A DNA stretch of 64,000 bases from Blasia pusilla (GCA_050084515.1 CM114271.1:27280001-27344000), one strand, 5' to 3'; counted from the stretch's first letter, positions 21,500-34,506 are shown. Program-made: numbers and translations. The notes: a model not told the origin generated them from the letters alone.

Positions 21500-22900
21500 C
21501 ATTTTTTAAATGAGCATATACTAATCTAGCTACCTTCACAATCAATGCTCAAACGACATCTCAAGAAGTACATGGATGTCTATCCTTCCTTGCCTTGCCC
21601 CCACCTGATTCCTCAATAGTCTCTATAAGCAATACTTGGATTAGATGGGATGGACATGGCTTGTATATCTTATATTTTAGCCAATCCCACGTTGGTGATC
21701 TATATGAGACTTCATCGCCCAACCCAATATATATCTCCAATGATGTCTCTAATAAATCCAACACCATTATCAGACTTTAAAAGAAATCCATCAACCACTC
21801 CCACATATTAATAGTAGGCTCCTCCATCCCTTGTGCTTTGTTATCCCATATCATATATAGTCTCTCTTGATGAAAGGCATGAAATGTTTGAAAAATTACA
21901 TATGTAGATAGTATTTCCCTCCCCCATCCTATTGACTAAAGCCAATCATATTCTACCATCACAAGTCACCACTTGCAATCGTTGGTTTAGATTGGATATG
22001 GCATCAATTACCAAGTGTGATGCTCGATGAACTCCATCACAAGATCCCCTCAATATCTATGATTATAGATGGTTGTTCTGTTCACCGTTTCATGGAAATT
22101 TTAACCTTCCATCATCGAGTGTGCGATCCAAGTCTTTTTGCATCTTGAAACATTGATGGTCCTAACTAATACCTCATTTGGTACACACTCGTCATGACTT
22201 GCAGACTAGAGTCACCCAAAAATTGCACATTCTCCATAATGTACATTATAGAATATATTTTATTCTTGTGCAAGTATCTTTATGCTTGCGACATCCCCCA
22301 AACCATGTTCACCCTTAGGTCAACCAAACAACCAATGAATGACTCTCACATGACCATCCAAATATAACCAAATTAATGATGCTAACAATGTCTAAATCCT
22401 CCCCCCAGAAAAATGAAACATATGCGTTCAATGTTTGTTGGTACCTATGTATTTTTGATGTGAATAAAAACTTTAGATACTACTTGACTAACCTCCCCAC
22501 ATGGCATAATGAGACTCGTTGTACAATCTCATCCCTCTCAATATTTAGATATTGACACACTTATATATTGGCTCACAACACTACATTCAACCTCGAACTC
22601 ATCCCCCCAAAGAGATGAAACACTCTCACATCCTCCTTTGGACCTTTTCCAAATGACTTGTTTGATATCCACATCACAAAAGTTTAAAGGTTTAACTTTG
22701 CTAAAATTTCAACATAAAATCTAATAATTCTAACGTTCATATTGATTTCGATATAAACTTAAATACAATAATATTAATATTTTATATCAATGAACTTTCA
22801 ACGTCAATTTTGACACAATAAAATAATTTCAATACATGAATGATATCTTAAATACATGAAACACAAGTTGCACTCTAATTGATATCAAAATGATATAGCT
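21500..22900 (-). pseudogene. E4 DNA methyltransferase remnant
   Basis: Motif VI survives: the minus strand reads YIMENVQFLGDSSL (ENV codons 22226-22234), then SVYQMR and GPSMFQDAKRLGSHTR. In E2 the same stretch is YILENVPILGDSS...HQMR...GPAVFLDTASVDSGAHRPR. The motif IV region near 22350-22370 appears to read WLYLDGH where WPCQGH is expected, so the catalytic Cys codon has probably become Tyr. Motif I could not be read with confidence. Confidence 0.72.
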
Positions 22901-23710
22901 CCAAGTTTTATGATGCAAGGGTGTCAATATTACCATTTCATGAGCATAATTGTCATCCAACTCCTCCTAATCTAAACCAAAGACTAAGTTCTATACCTAC
23001 CTTACTAGCTCATCAATACTCATATACAACTCAATGCTCGTATCTCATGATGGTGAAGAGGTATTTTCGCCAAGATAAGGGATACACAACATGGCATATC
23101 TCTCTATGGGAATATTCGCTACATGAGCATTGTCCTCCAACAACTCTCTTGGTCAACTAACACTTTCACTGAATATTGCCAATGTGGTCAAATATCTCCT
23201 TATGTATGGACGATCACTACACCACACAAATCAAATTAGTAGTTGGCTCATCCGAACCATCACCTAATCATCATTATGTTTTGATATAGTATTTTCTCCT
23301 CCAAAAAATCAAGGATGAACCCAAGGGAGATACAAATTTTGACTTCTACCAATATAAATTTGTTGATGCTGTAATTTCATGTGTGTGCATCAATGCTCTA
23401 TCACTCAAATGCTTTGAATGGAATATGACCACCATCTCTTATCGAATCATAAATTTCATGCATGAAACACCTTCAATTTATGTCGATATGTGAAAGAGGT
23501 ATACCTCAATGTCTTCTGTCCACAACCCTAATTCCGCCCATTGGTCCCCTCATGTGGGTTAATCTTAACCCCACCTCTTGATGGCTTGGTTACTCTCGCA
23601 GCACCTCGAGTCACCACCGCAGCAGCCTAAACATGAGCCGCACTACACATAAATCCCATCCTGCAAAATCCTCACCAGCATCGTGGTAAGATATGGAGAC
23701 TGGCGACACA

Positions 23711-25180
23711 CTAGCTAGTAGCTACTCTCAGCTCCATGTCTGCCCTTAGTTGCGTCATCATCGTGACAACAATCCTCAGCTCCAACTGATCGATGCAAGT
23801 AAGAAGCGCTGCATTGGATGCATATGCACGTCCTTCATCTCCTATGACTGGTGATGGAACTCTACCACCATGATCATCCACTTCTCGATCTCCACCAACT
23901 CTCTCGCCCCCAAGTCCTCTGCCTACCTCTCCACATACCTCCCCACGAAGATCAAAACACGTATCCCTAGTGTGACCATATCGATGACAATGATCACACT
24001 GCAATTATGGTGGGGCCATCCTAGGTGGCTCTTGAGCAATCGGATGCGCCTCCGGACCTATACCATGTTATGGGCAGTCCCTTTGCCTATGGTGGTCCAC
24101 CACATGTCCAACAAGCCCACCCTGGTCCATGCGGGGTAACATATGTTGCTACGGGTTATGGCCTTATCGGCTCACAATAGCCGCCCTGCTCTCTAGGCCC
24201 ATCGGCCCGCTCCTCCGGTACTAGTGCATGCTCGAGCACCTGTGGGTCTACTCCTACTTGTTGAATCCCGTGAAAATCCCGTGGTCACTACCTTCACCTT
24301 AATCATGTTGAGCTCTATCCGCTCAGACAACTCGAAGACCACCTTCAATGTGGGCTTCGCTGTGTGAAGCAACGTCCCATCCCGAACTCTCCTCCCTAGC
24401 TCATGGTCCAGCATACCGTAACAGTACTATACTGAGTACGTCTTAGTCATCCCATATGTCATAATGATCAACCGTTGCATGCGCATGAACGCCTCCCTGA
24501 GACTCTCACCCGATCTCCACTGAAAATCTTGTAGACTCTTCAACTTGTTGGTCCGCACACCATATAGCTCCTCCCCAACTGTCGGAGGAACTCCACTGTA
24601 GGACTATAACTTGGTGGTCCTCTACCACGAGAGGTCTCTGCCACCTCACCACTTGCACCGCCATCCTCTCCATCTAGTCCCCGGGATGCTGGTGTAGGTC
24701 TCTCCGCCCTCACTATCCCATCATACGCCTTGCGACCACTAGTGGACACATACCCAATACACCCTCCAGGCATCGATCTCTACTGAGTATAAAGATCGGA
24801 ATTCCATGTAGTCAACCATCGGAGGACTCTGTAAATGCTGGAACAGACCCTTACACGCCATGAAAGGGTTGAAAGTCGTAGGGGCTCAAATCTCATGGAA
24901 GTCACACCATGCGTCAAACTCCTGAATGAAATCGTCAAGATCTATGGTGCCTATTGCACTCGAGAAATGACGCATGCTTCAGTGGCCCATGTCATCCATT
25001 TCTCCCCACATATCATTGTCGCCATCTGCGATCTCATTACTTGACCCGTTGTCTAGTGATAACAATCCAGCCACAGATAGAAGTCGGGATAGTTCCTCAC
25101 TAGAAACCCCTCGATACCTCACGCCACTCCGTGTCACTCTACTACCACTGATCATACCTTCCCGTTCATCCGAACCCTAG
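23711..25180 (-). pseudogene. E4 gag remnant with CCHC zinc knuckle
   Basis: The knuckle CDHCHRYGHTRDTC (C-x2-C-x4-H-x4-C) is intact at the start of frame 23711-24004. Upstream, 24193-24414 (LDHELGRRVRDGTLL) matches the capsid segment LDETLRTRVREGVLL of E3. 24750-24970 matches E3 49330-49560 at DNA level. The copy is broken by stops. Confidence 0.8.
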
Positions 25181-25619
25181 GAGAATGTTGTGATAAAAAC
25201 CCTGTCTCACCCGCTCAAGCACTCAGACTCATTGAGAGTCTCCTACGTTCCTCACTATCTCACCTACCCTAATGCGAATCCCGTGATGTCACACCCGGCC
25301 TCGCGCACACTCAACACTCGGGCTCACCCTAAGCCTTCCAACTAACTCACCTAGACTACTGACAATGTCGGGTCACACACGCAATCCCTACTCTGCAACC
25401 GCCGTATATCTACAAACATGCTACACATGCATGGAGACTACACTCGTCACCATCGCTACACCCATCAAACACCAACAACTACTCGATATCCAACCCTCTC
25501 AATCACACAAGATAAGTACGGGAAAAGGGAGTCGAATGGGTAACTTGAACATGTCCGCCAATCTACTACACCGTCAACACTCACAGCTCCATGTGCCTTG
25601 ATAACCTCCAGGCCACGAC

Positions 25620-26730
25620 ACTCTTCTCGAACATACGTCGAACCTCACGTCAATAGATGCAAACTATCTATCCATCGGCATCGACACGTGTGTCCCCATC
25701 ACAACCCTCGCACCCACAATCGGTGAAAAACTAATAAGTCAACCCCCAATCAACTCGTAATATTTTCCATCATGAATCCCACCATTCTCGCAAAACACCA
25801 AGTCCCCAAAACTCTCTCCCACTATGTAACTCAACTCAACCACGTGTGACCCCTCAACTTTGTAACCTGAACCAACCACATTCGGCTCCTTGCTCCTACC
25901 ACATCTGTCTTTGCTCTACCACATCCACCTATGCCTCTACCACGTCAGCTCATGCCCTACCATGTCCGTCCTTATAACCACGTACAAGGACTACTGCATT
26001 CCCATCCAACCACGTCTTCTACCACATCCTGCACGGTGCCCTATGCACCTCAAAAGGGTCTTAAGTGCAGGGGCAGATCCTTAAATTGGGGGGGTGGGGG
26101 GGGGGCATCAAGGGACCTGGGGGTCTTTCTCGTGTAAAATCAGATTAGTAAAAATGGCTCACCCGGCCTAAAAACTCACTCATGAATCTACATCGGCATA
26201 TTGAACCACATCCACCCTCGCTATGAGGGAATTCATACATTAGCACCCTAGCTCTTACACACCCACACACACACATATGCAAGAGAGGTATTCCTAAGGC
26301 TCAACATGAGAAAGATGGCTTGAGAAAGCCATCTCTCTCACTCTTATACCCTTAGCCCCCAAAAGTAGATCTCCCAACGATAACGTGCGTGCACATGTTG
26401 TCAAGTGATCGTTTCTAACGCAATAAATGTGTCGCCAACCTCATCCGACATCTAGGGATGAAGTTACACCCGAAAAACCCGCTGACTCTCTATGTTGTCG
26501 ACGCGATAGAGCTCTACCTATGTCAAAAACGCATCCTTATACCCTCAAATTCACCAAGTATCCTAAGATGATTTGTAGGATGAAGATGAGGTGCATGCTT
26601 TTGTATTATTGATCCCCTCTCTAGAATTTTGGTCTCATGTTTCATGGAAGCTTGCATTGAGCAAGTCTTGCTTTCGTTACTAATCTACACACAAACACAA
26701 TCAGCCTCACATCTCATAAGTTTGGGTCTT
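25620..26730. other. Element leader/LTR debris, not resolved
   Basis: This stretch follows the E4 leader and may include its 5' LTR, but no TG...CA pair or direct repeat with the 3' side is evident. A G-run at about 26089-26105 stands out. No gene is seen. Confidence 0.4.
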
Positions 26731-26739
26731 TGGTCACAT

Positions 26740-27320
26740 CTCAAACTCAATAGTTCTAAAAGAGATTGGATGCCAAAATCTAAACCCTCATTCCCTACCA
26801 TGGGTAAGCCATTGAAAACTTGGAAAAAAATTCATGAATAGTCTAGGGACCTAAAATGGCGCGAATGCAAGTGTGTGGCTATCCCAAATGCCCAATGGAA
26901 CTCAAACAAGTCTCCAACCATAACTCAATATCCGAGTCTCAAGTCGAGGTCTAAGTTTAGTGTTAAAAACTATACTGCCTTGATTAGACTTGGTGACAAA
27001 ACCCCAATATCAACCTCTCAATCCATCTCAAGCTTTTTATTAAACTCCCATGGCTCCCAAGGTGGGGTTCATGCTCCAAAATTCCTCACAAACCCTCCCC
27101 CATATGTATGATTCTAAAGATATTTGGCCCCTCATTCTTCCGAATTATTCCAATTGGGCTACTCCTTGTAGCCTTCAACCCGAAAAACCACTTCAAAAAA
27201 ATTAGGTATGTTTTAAGAGTTCGGTTTGTGTGTTTGTCCAAAAGTTTTGGTATGTTGGAGTCATCTTATCAAAGCCTTCTAACTTCAACTTATATATAAA
27301 AAATATCTTAGGTCCAAATA
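26740..27320. repeat. Decayed chromovirus LTR (E1 family)
   Basis: It aligns with the E1 5' LTR in the same orientation. CATGGGTAAGCCATTGAAAAC...AGTCTAGGGACCTAAAATGGC corresponds to 6629-6690, and the segment with GGCCCCTCATTCTT...CCTTCAACCCGAAAAACCAC corresponds to 6975-7010. Most differences are C-to-T or G-to-A. No internal domain adjoins, so it is probably a solo LTR. Confidence 0.65.
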
Positions 27321-28440
27321 TCTTAACCTTAGACATGTGGAGCCACCAAGCACTCAATCGGATTCCAAGCTAGGTTTTATCATCTTTAGATTCTAACTCT
27401 TGTGGGATTTGAGCTCTTCTCAAATTCCACCCTTTATTTAGTCATCGTTTCTTAGATCATCACCATAATGATTCAAATGCCCATTTAGGCTCATATATTT
27501 ATTTTGCAATTATGTATTGCTTGTAAGACTCCGACGCATTTTGATCATAGTAAGAACCCAATAGAGTTTGAATGTTTCGTGTTGGTGAGTATTTTGTATG
27601 AAGGTTATAACATTCACCCCTCATTAGAGTGATATATAGATTCCCTCATCACACAAACCTTTGATCTCCAATCATCTTTGGGAATCCAAATCCCCTAAAC
27701 ATAAAAATGCATTTTAGTAGTTAACCCGCATCTTTTGGCTTAAATCTTAGGTTATCCCACCAACACTTAGAAACCATCAACTTCTTTTTATAGGTTACTT
27801 CTAGACTAGCTTCCTTGAAACTAATCTTAGTTGCTCTAATAAGACAATCAACTAAGCATTCTCCCTTAGATTTTGGAAGTTGGGGATCCGGAAAAAACAT
27901 CAAGGTGTGCGAACTAGCAAGTTGAAGAGTCTACTTGGATTCCAACAAAGATTGGGTAAGAATATTTGAGATTTATCCACAAACATGCGACAAATACTCA
28001 TTACCACTCATGGATTTGTACAAACATGTCGTATAGTATTAGTATGGCGTCTTGGACCAAGAGCCAATATATAGAGTTTGTGATATGATGTTGCTAGATA
28101 CCATGAAACACACCTTGAAGTGATCTTCAAGTTATTTGAACGGATGGAGCTCTAAACGAGTGAGGAATATGGAATGGCAATAGAATTTGCATGAGAGCCA
28201 ACATGTCCATGAGCTTCGGTATCCCTATTGGTGCAACAACGCGCTTCAAAGCCAAGCAAAACAATTGTTATGCCCAGAGAGCAAGGAAAGTATCGTAAGA
28301 TGATGACCCATATAGACATACGTTGAACAGCTAGAAGGGGCCAAGTTTTATTTGTTGGACATATGTTAGACCCAACACATAGATGGAGTGCATAGATCAT
28401 GGTGGAGGACAAAGAAGACCTCATATTTCTGAGGACTCAC
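27320..28440. other. AT-rich DNA without recognisable gene
   Basis: Only short frames are present. The part after about 27950 may belong to the plus-oriented gag fragment that becomes recognisable at 28465. Confidence 0.4.
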
Positions 28441-28620
28441 CTTATATTATATCACCACAACCATAGTGTGATCATTGTCATAAGTTTGCTAATATAAGAG
28501 ATCATGAGCTAGAAGGGCCTCCTCACTTGGCCTCTTTACATAGTTCTATATCGACACAAATACATCAAGAAATGGTGGAAGGTTTATACTTGGAAATGCG
28601 AGAACGTAATAAATGAACAA
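28440..28620 (+). pseudogene. E5a: gag zinc-knuckle fragment of the E2 family, plus strand
   Basis: The plus strand reads CDHCHKFANIRDHE (about 28471-28512), clearly related to CDHCHRYGHTRDTC of E4 at both protein and DNA level, with H and the last C already lost. It is oriented opposite to E2, E3 and E4. Confidence 0.65.
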
Positions 28621-28959
28621 GAGAGAGACTTCTAAACTAGCTTCTAAAGGCTCAATCAAGATAGATGCAACAAACTAACAAAAAATGACGTTAAGTGAGA
28701 TTCCAAATGGGATTCCATAGATTCCAACCCTAAATAAGTCGAATCCTAAATCAATGCTTGGACGGGAATCTATTGAATAGGTGTGAAGTTTAATCAAAGT
28801 TAGAGTTTCATATTATTAATAAATTTAGGCTTAAATTTATTAATGACATGAAACTCAAAGTTTGCCTTTTTAAAAATATTAATTTCGCTTAATTTTGAGG
28901 TTGAAACTAGGGGCTCCTCGACTATCCTAGGCCTCTAACACTTAAGTGCCATCAATGAT

Positions 28960-29275
28960 ATCAACTTCCTTTAGTCCATGGTCTGATGGTGTGGTTTTAA
29001 TCATTGCCACTAACTCGTCATATATCTCACGAGAAATAGTGGATGCATACGTTGGAGCACAATGCACCCTCCACGCATTGATCTCTACCAAGTATGAAGA
29101 TTATAATTCATGATAATTATGTATATGAAATCCTTTCAAATGTTGTAACAAAACCTTCCATACCAAAAAATGGTTGAATTGTGCAAGAACTCATACCACA
29201 TGTGGAAATATTGGACAAAACCATCCAAATCGATAGCGCTTATGGTTTCTACAAAAACAATTTCATCTAAAATTT
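28960..29275 (-). pseudogene. E5b: gag capsid fragment of the E2 family, minus-coded
   Basis: The DNA aligns with 24640-24970 (E4) and 49330-49560 (E3), with landmarks CACCCTCCACGCATTGATCTC and AACAAAACCTTCCATACC...GGTTGAA. The sequence is strongly AT-shifted. It lies 350 bp from E5a but in the opposite orientation. Confidence 0.65.
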
Positions 29276-29279
29276 AAGT

Positions 29280-30980
29280 ATGTTATTATTAGAGTAGAAT
29301 AGTAATTGGTTGTCCATGTAATGGACTTGATCATATGGATGGAAATTAAAAGACCTTACAAATGAGGAATATAATAAAGCCATTAGATATATGTAAAATT
29401 TGTAGAGTTTAACATCAAAAAATTTAACTATTTTTCTTTTCTAAATATGGGAAAATTATTGTAAAATTTTGAATTGAAATTTTAACTGAACATAAAGGAA
29501 AATCTGCAAAATTTCAGAATAAAATTGATCATGAAAATAATTTTTAAAAAGTAATTACCAAAACCTATTCTACATTCAATTTCTGGCTTAGTATGGGGTA
29601 AAATTAAACATAAACTGAAGAGATTTGAAAGGCTTCATATGTGGCGCTTATTGGAATCTTCTTAGCCAGAGCTAATCATCATAATAATCTGATTTTATAT
29701 GCCTGATTTAGATTATAGATATAGAAAGATGTCTATCATAACAATAATAAAAAATAAACTTTTTTAATAAATTTAATTTGTATTGTTCAGTTGTTTAAAA
29801 TTTTTCTTTTTTGTTTGGAATAAACTTTAGTTCATTTTATTATTAGATTTGGAATCTAGTTGATGTTGTGGGGCACATCAATATTATTATGGGAGAGTGC
29901 CTTCTTGTTGTTCAAATACCTCTATGCTTGACATGTGGTGATTGGGCAGCAAGAAAATGTTTCACATGCTATGGATAGCAAGAAAAATTTAAATTTATGT
30001 ACAACATCATTAATCTCTTCCCTTCACGGCTTATACACTAGCTCTTCAAACACTTTTTTTTTCCCGTGCATCGCACAGACACCTTATTAGTTTCATAATA
30101 ATAATATCTTACAATGCAATATCCATTCTTCGAAATTTTTTTGGAATTCACTAAGAAAGATAAAATATACCCAAAAAGTAGACATGAAGAAACTTGGCAT
30201 AATTATTAAAGAAATGAGGGATCAATGACATAGAAAAATTTTAATGATATATTCCAACGATGAGAAAAATAATAGAGGGAAAAATGACAAAATATTTGGA
30301 GGGAAAGAAAACAAAGAGAAAGATTCCTTGAGAAATGTGACCATGGAGCATGGAACTCTTAACATGATTGGAAAAGCCTTCTCATCATGTTAAGAGTTCG
30401 AAAAATCTTTGTTGGAAGAATCTCATCATTATGAGAAATCAATTGATGGCCATTGCCATGAAAAAGATAATTAAAAAACAATGCAATGGTTAAATCTAAA
30501 ATTTAATCATAAAAATTACCAAAATCCAATTAAAACCTAACAAGTAAGAAATTTGAGACACATGACACGCGTATGAAACTAAACTAAATAATAACATGAA
30601 AGTTGACTCAAAAAATTAAAAAATTAAAAAACCAAACTAGTAAGTTTAGCTCACCTATACTTCATCGTCATTATCTTTGAGGCAAAATCCATATTGCCAT
30701 ATTAATATGAACGTATCCAACGAAAGGAAATAAAAAATTGGAAAGAAAGGGAAGAATATCTACACTCTTAACCAAGCATAGAAGGAAACTATAAGAAGTG
30801 AAGGACTAAAGCATAAATTTTTATTTCACCATAACTACACTAAGTGGCACTATATTTATTCGTATCGTGCCTGCCTCGTATCTCCGAATTGATCTTATTT
30901 TATTTCATGGAGTTCCGTAGGGACATATGTCAACCCAGTACTAGAGAAGTGGTATCTTTTTTTGTGCAAGGACACATGAC
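29280..30980. other. AT-rich DNA, no gene recognised apart from a Helitron-like end
   Basis: Very A/T-rich, with no frame of note. 29936-30090 is similar to 58690-58850. Confidence 0.5.
30063..30090 (+). mobile_element. Helitron-like 3' end (decayed)
   Basis: The hairpin CCCGTGC-ATC-GCACAG is followed 10 bp later by TTAG-T, where an intact Helitron would have CTAG-T. The preceding about 130 bp matches 58690-58850, which ends in the same kind of hairpin. Confidence 0.5.
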
Positions 30981-30989
30981 AAGGATAAA

Positions 30990-31151
30990 GATGTCATGCG
31001 CATACACATCGCTGTCACTAAACACAAACGAAGGGGAAATCTGCTCTCTCAGGTTTCTCGGGGCCTCAGCATGTCGACCTACTGAACGTGTCCTCCACTA
31101 CTCACGAAGGCGCTCTTCTAGATCTCACCGATCTATCCTAAAAGACGTGAC
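30990..31151 (-). repeat. Solo LTR of the E2 LTR family, internally deleted
   Basis: It starts TGTCATGCGCATACACATCGC, jumps after about 40 bp to AACGAAGGGGAAATCTGCTCTC and ends AAAGACGTGACA, giving perfect TGTCA/TGACA ends. A possible 4-bp target duplication AAGA flanks it on both sides. No second unit A follows. Confidence 0.72.
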
Positions 31152-31159
31152 AAAGACAA

Positions 31160-33650
31160 GGTAAGTTAGAGTTTTCTTAGTTGTAGACACATATGAACGT
31201 TTGAGGGTTCTGGGTGTAGAAAAATGTTTTTGCACTTCCTACTTTGGAGAAGGAAGTGGAGCCGACTCTAATGTAGGAGTGGAAGTGCAGCTAAAGTGGA
31301 AGAAGAATTAGCAGTTGGGTCTATCGATGTGATATGTGGCTTTGATTTGTAGTTGTTTCAAGTGCATTCGAATCTGAAGAGGAAGGATCTCTATCTGTGT
31401 CCAAGTGCGTTCGAATCTGCAGCCTCTTTCAAGTGCGTTTGTGCAAATGTGAGCATCATATTTTTCAATTTAGTGGCATCTTTTTCATATGGCAGTGTGT
31501 TCAGATTATGTTTGAGCCCACTTTGAGTCTTGGCCGTGGGTCTAAGAGCAGACGAATTTACCAAGAATACCCTTGTTAGAGACTTAGATCAAAGTTCATC
31601 CTTCAAATAGAAAAGTTTGGCTTGCAGTTTCCTTTAATTCATCCCTTGATCCCTCATCCTACTCATTGCAGAACATCTTCCATTCGCACAATCCATGCAC
31701 TAATAATCCAGATATTTTTCCTCTCAATTATCGATCATGACAGACTTGCTAGTGATTCCTTTGGATGCTTTCAAACGGGGCATTGTTTGCATACCACAAA
31801 CCAAATGAACTCTCGGCTTTACGTGCCTGAAAAAACAAACTACTCTTTGTAGTCGCTTGAATGGGTCTGGGGTTTTGAGCAAACACAAGAGAAAGATTCA
31901 TCCGCTACCTTTTCAATGGTGTCACCACTCCTTGCAGAAGTGCATGATGCTTCATCAGAATTACAGGGAACAGTATGCCATGACTATCTCCAAAGTTTCA
32001 CAACCACACGACTTCCACTGCACAATTCAAATTGTGTTCCTATTCGATAGGATCGAGTAAGATTTAGTTGTGTTGTAGCATTGGGCAATAAAGCTTGAAT
32101 ACATCATTGATTTGGTGTGCTGGAGCCCATGGTATCCTCTTTCTTCTATGTAAATGCACGAGCATCCAATTGGTGCGATTGACGTTGATTATGAGCTCCA
32201 TCCGATGTGTCTATCGTCAGGATTTTTGTTCAAGCGTTGAATATGTCACAATTCAAGTTCCAGGATAGTTCATTTTGTAGAAGATCTATGTTCTCTTTCC
32301 CAACGGTGATGACAAATCATATCCACAAGATACCAGGCTTTCAAATTTGTTCACCATTTGCGGCGGAGGTATGTGCTTCCCCTTGGGACTAATGGAAAAT
32401 CTTTCATAATAAGATTGCACGAAGAAACGTGGATTCTTCTATGTGTTGAGATCATTGCATTTAAGTGCTTTAAGAGTGATCGACTACTCATAGCGACTGT
32501 ACGTAGGGGAGAGGTGTGCATTGGGATGTGTTGAATAGCTACTTGAGGTTTCAAAATCCACTTGGCACCATAATTTCCACAACCACCAAATGCACATCCC
32601 CCCACCAAAAACCAACACCTAAAGAGCGCTCATTGAAGGAATGCTAAATATATAGAGCAAAGAGCTTTCTGGATTTAAAGTACCATACTTACAATCAACT
32701 ATCCTAGAGAATTGTGACTAGACTCGACTTGAAGAGCTAGAGATGTTCAAATGTCTATATTATACTATATCTTGATGATTTGGTAGATAACCATCGGAGA
32801 GTAAATTCTCTGGCTATTGAAAAGGTTGAGAATTCGAGCAGCTTATTGCTCAACAAACAAACCATCAATCTTAGCTATCTAGAACTTAAATGAAGAAATC
32901 CATGCATATATTTTGGATGTGGAGGTGATCATAAGTGCAAGGTATCCAAACTCTAGCGTCCAAGATTCTGTGCCTCGCAATGTTGTGTCCATTACCGCTG
33001 GCCCAAAGATCGAAATCCTTCTCATTGAGCTTCCACATTCCTGAAATCCGGACCGTTTCGCTCCTTGGCAACTGAAAGCCGCATTGCTCCACAAGGCAAA
33101 TAGTTCGAATATGTTCGGAATGGATGGAAATAGTATATGATTCGACCCTCAAACGTGAGCACTCGAACTTACAAGTCTCAGGCGGGCCAATCCCTGTACA
33201 TGATCTCTCGCCGTCCCGGTACTTTGGGGAATATCGGAATGGAAATTGAAATTCAAAATTGATTCGCAAGGAGGGAGTAGAAGTAGGGAGAAGAAAGAAT
33301 GGCTGAAGAGGCCCCATGTCGCGTGGCTCCAAACCTGAAGCAATGGAACACATACCCGTGCATTGCAGGGGCACCTTACTAGTAGACATCTAGAAGACAC
33401 GAGAGACTCTTAGCATACAATAAAAATATGCTACAAATCTTCGTGAAAGGCTCCCAAATGTGTCAATCTATGAAAATGCATCACTTCACTCGCTCGTAGG
33501 AAGCGAATCACAATACCTATGAAAATTTCATCTTGTGGGTGTGTACTTGGGTTCGCAATTGGGCGACGAGATAGACAACCATAGGAATCCAAGAAATTTT
33601 TCATCAATCTATCTTTGTATGTATGTAAGTATGTGCTTGGGTGGGCCACA
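31160..33650. other. Intergenic DNA, no gene recognised
   Basis: A moderately AT-rich stretch with several 60-80 codon frames and one of 167 codons on the minus strand (32886-33389). Its protein contains SGMWKLNEKDFDLWASGNGHN but matches no family I recognise, and it has no clear start context. Confidence 0.4.
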
Positions 33651-33683
33651 AAGTGCGACCAACACTAAAGATATTTTTTTAAA

Positions 33684-33714
33684 ATAAATAAATAAATAAA
33701 TATATATATATATG
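33684..33714 (-). repeat. Simple-repeat 3' tail of the non-LTR element
   Basis: On the plus strand AAATAAATAAAT units pass into (TA)n. In element orientation this is a TATAT...ATTT tail at the end of the 3' UTR, where non-LTR elements carry poly(A) or short tandem repeats. Confidence 0.65.
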
Positions 33715-34011
33715 TAGTAAAAAGATGGGAAACCCATCACGATACAAAAGAGGGGGCATGGAGACCCAAAAAATAGACCTCAAGAGGCCGAAACCGGCTC
33801 TGAGGAGAAAGAAGGGGCCCTTCCCCCCTAGCGACCAAAATCACCAACAGCAGAGACAATATCAGCAACACCTAGAGAACCATGACTACTACTAAGTGGG
33901 CCTCTAGCATTGGCGTCTCCAACCGCCTGAGCCCACCCGCAGAAGCCGATTTTCCTAGGCGCGCTGCAAAGCTATGGAGACCCGTTGCCTACAATAAAGT
34001 ATCGTAGTGGC

Positions 34012-34485
34012 TTAGGACAACCCATTTCTTGACTGGCGATGATGGGCGCAATCCGTAAGGAACGAGTCAAACCTCTCCCCCATCGCCCCGTACATCTCAA
34101 TGGCTAGGGGGATAAATCGATGTCCGTCATGAAGTCGACTATAAATGTGGGTCTTCTTGACCGCCGCCGCCGCTCCTTGTAGCAATCTCCCTTGTGCTAC
34201 CATTTGGGCTCGCACCGCCTCTCGCGTAGGATCCGTCACTACAACATCCGCTACCACCACCTCAGACTCCCTCGTCATGTAGAGATCAGCACGAGTAAGG
34301 GAATCCCGCATGGAGTAGTGCCTCTCTCTTTGTACATGGAATCCACTCTCCCAAGCAATAGAGAACATAATATCCCGCACTGCATCGTGAGTGGCTATCC
34401 TCTCACCCCAAATTGGACACCGTGCCAAATGCACACCAAGTGGATCCAGACTCCGGCGACACTCGTAGTGTGTCGAACCAACCAC
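34012..34485 (-). pseudogene. RLE-type retrotransposon: Cys/His motif and endonuclease domain
   Basis: A 157-residue frame. YECRRSLDPLGVHLARCP (about residues 7-24) supplies the C...H...C motif that precedes the endonuclease in R2-like proteins. Downstream, SGFHVQRERHYSMRDSL, then RADLYM and VVVADVVVTDPTREAV (residues about 77-92), fit the PD-(D/E)xK-like core, with the Asp before LYM and the Asp of ADVVV as likely metal ligands. The function would be nicking the target to prime reverse transcription. Confidence 0.72.
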
Positions 34486-34506
34486 TGTTGGTTGGGGCAG
34501 GCCCAG

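Larger units (their letters stand above)
21400..25620 (-). mobile_element. E4: decayed relative of E2 (methyltransferase, protease, gag, leader)
   Basis: Collinear similarity to E2 runs from about 21520 (compare 11200-11340) through 22200 (compare 11910-12000) and 23050-23320 (compare 12530-12780). It then passes into a gag with a CCHC knuckle (CDHCHRYGHTRDTC, about 23960-24004) and a capsid-like region to 25180. The leader at about 25490-25580 resembles E3's at 50080-50150. Reverse transcriptase and everything 3' of it are missing. The DNA is AT-shifted, consistent with long methylation-driven decay. This copy links gag, protease and methyltransferase on one molecule. Confidence 0.8.

Noticed and set aside
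32886-33389. 167-codon frame on the minus strand as a gene
   Set aside because: No family resemblance, no start context and no neighbouring exons; left as unassigned.
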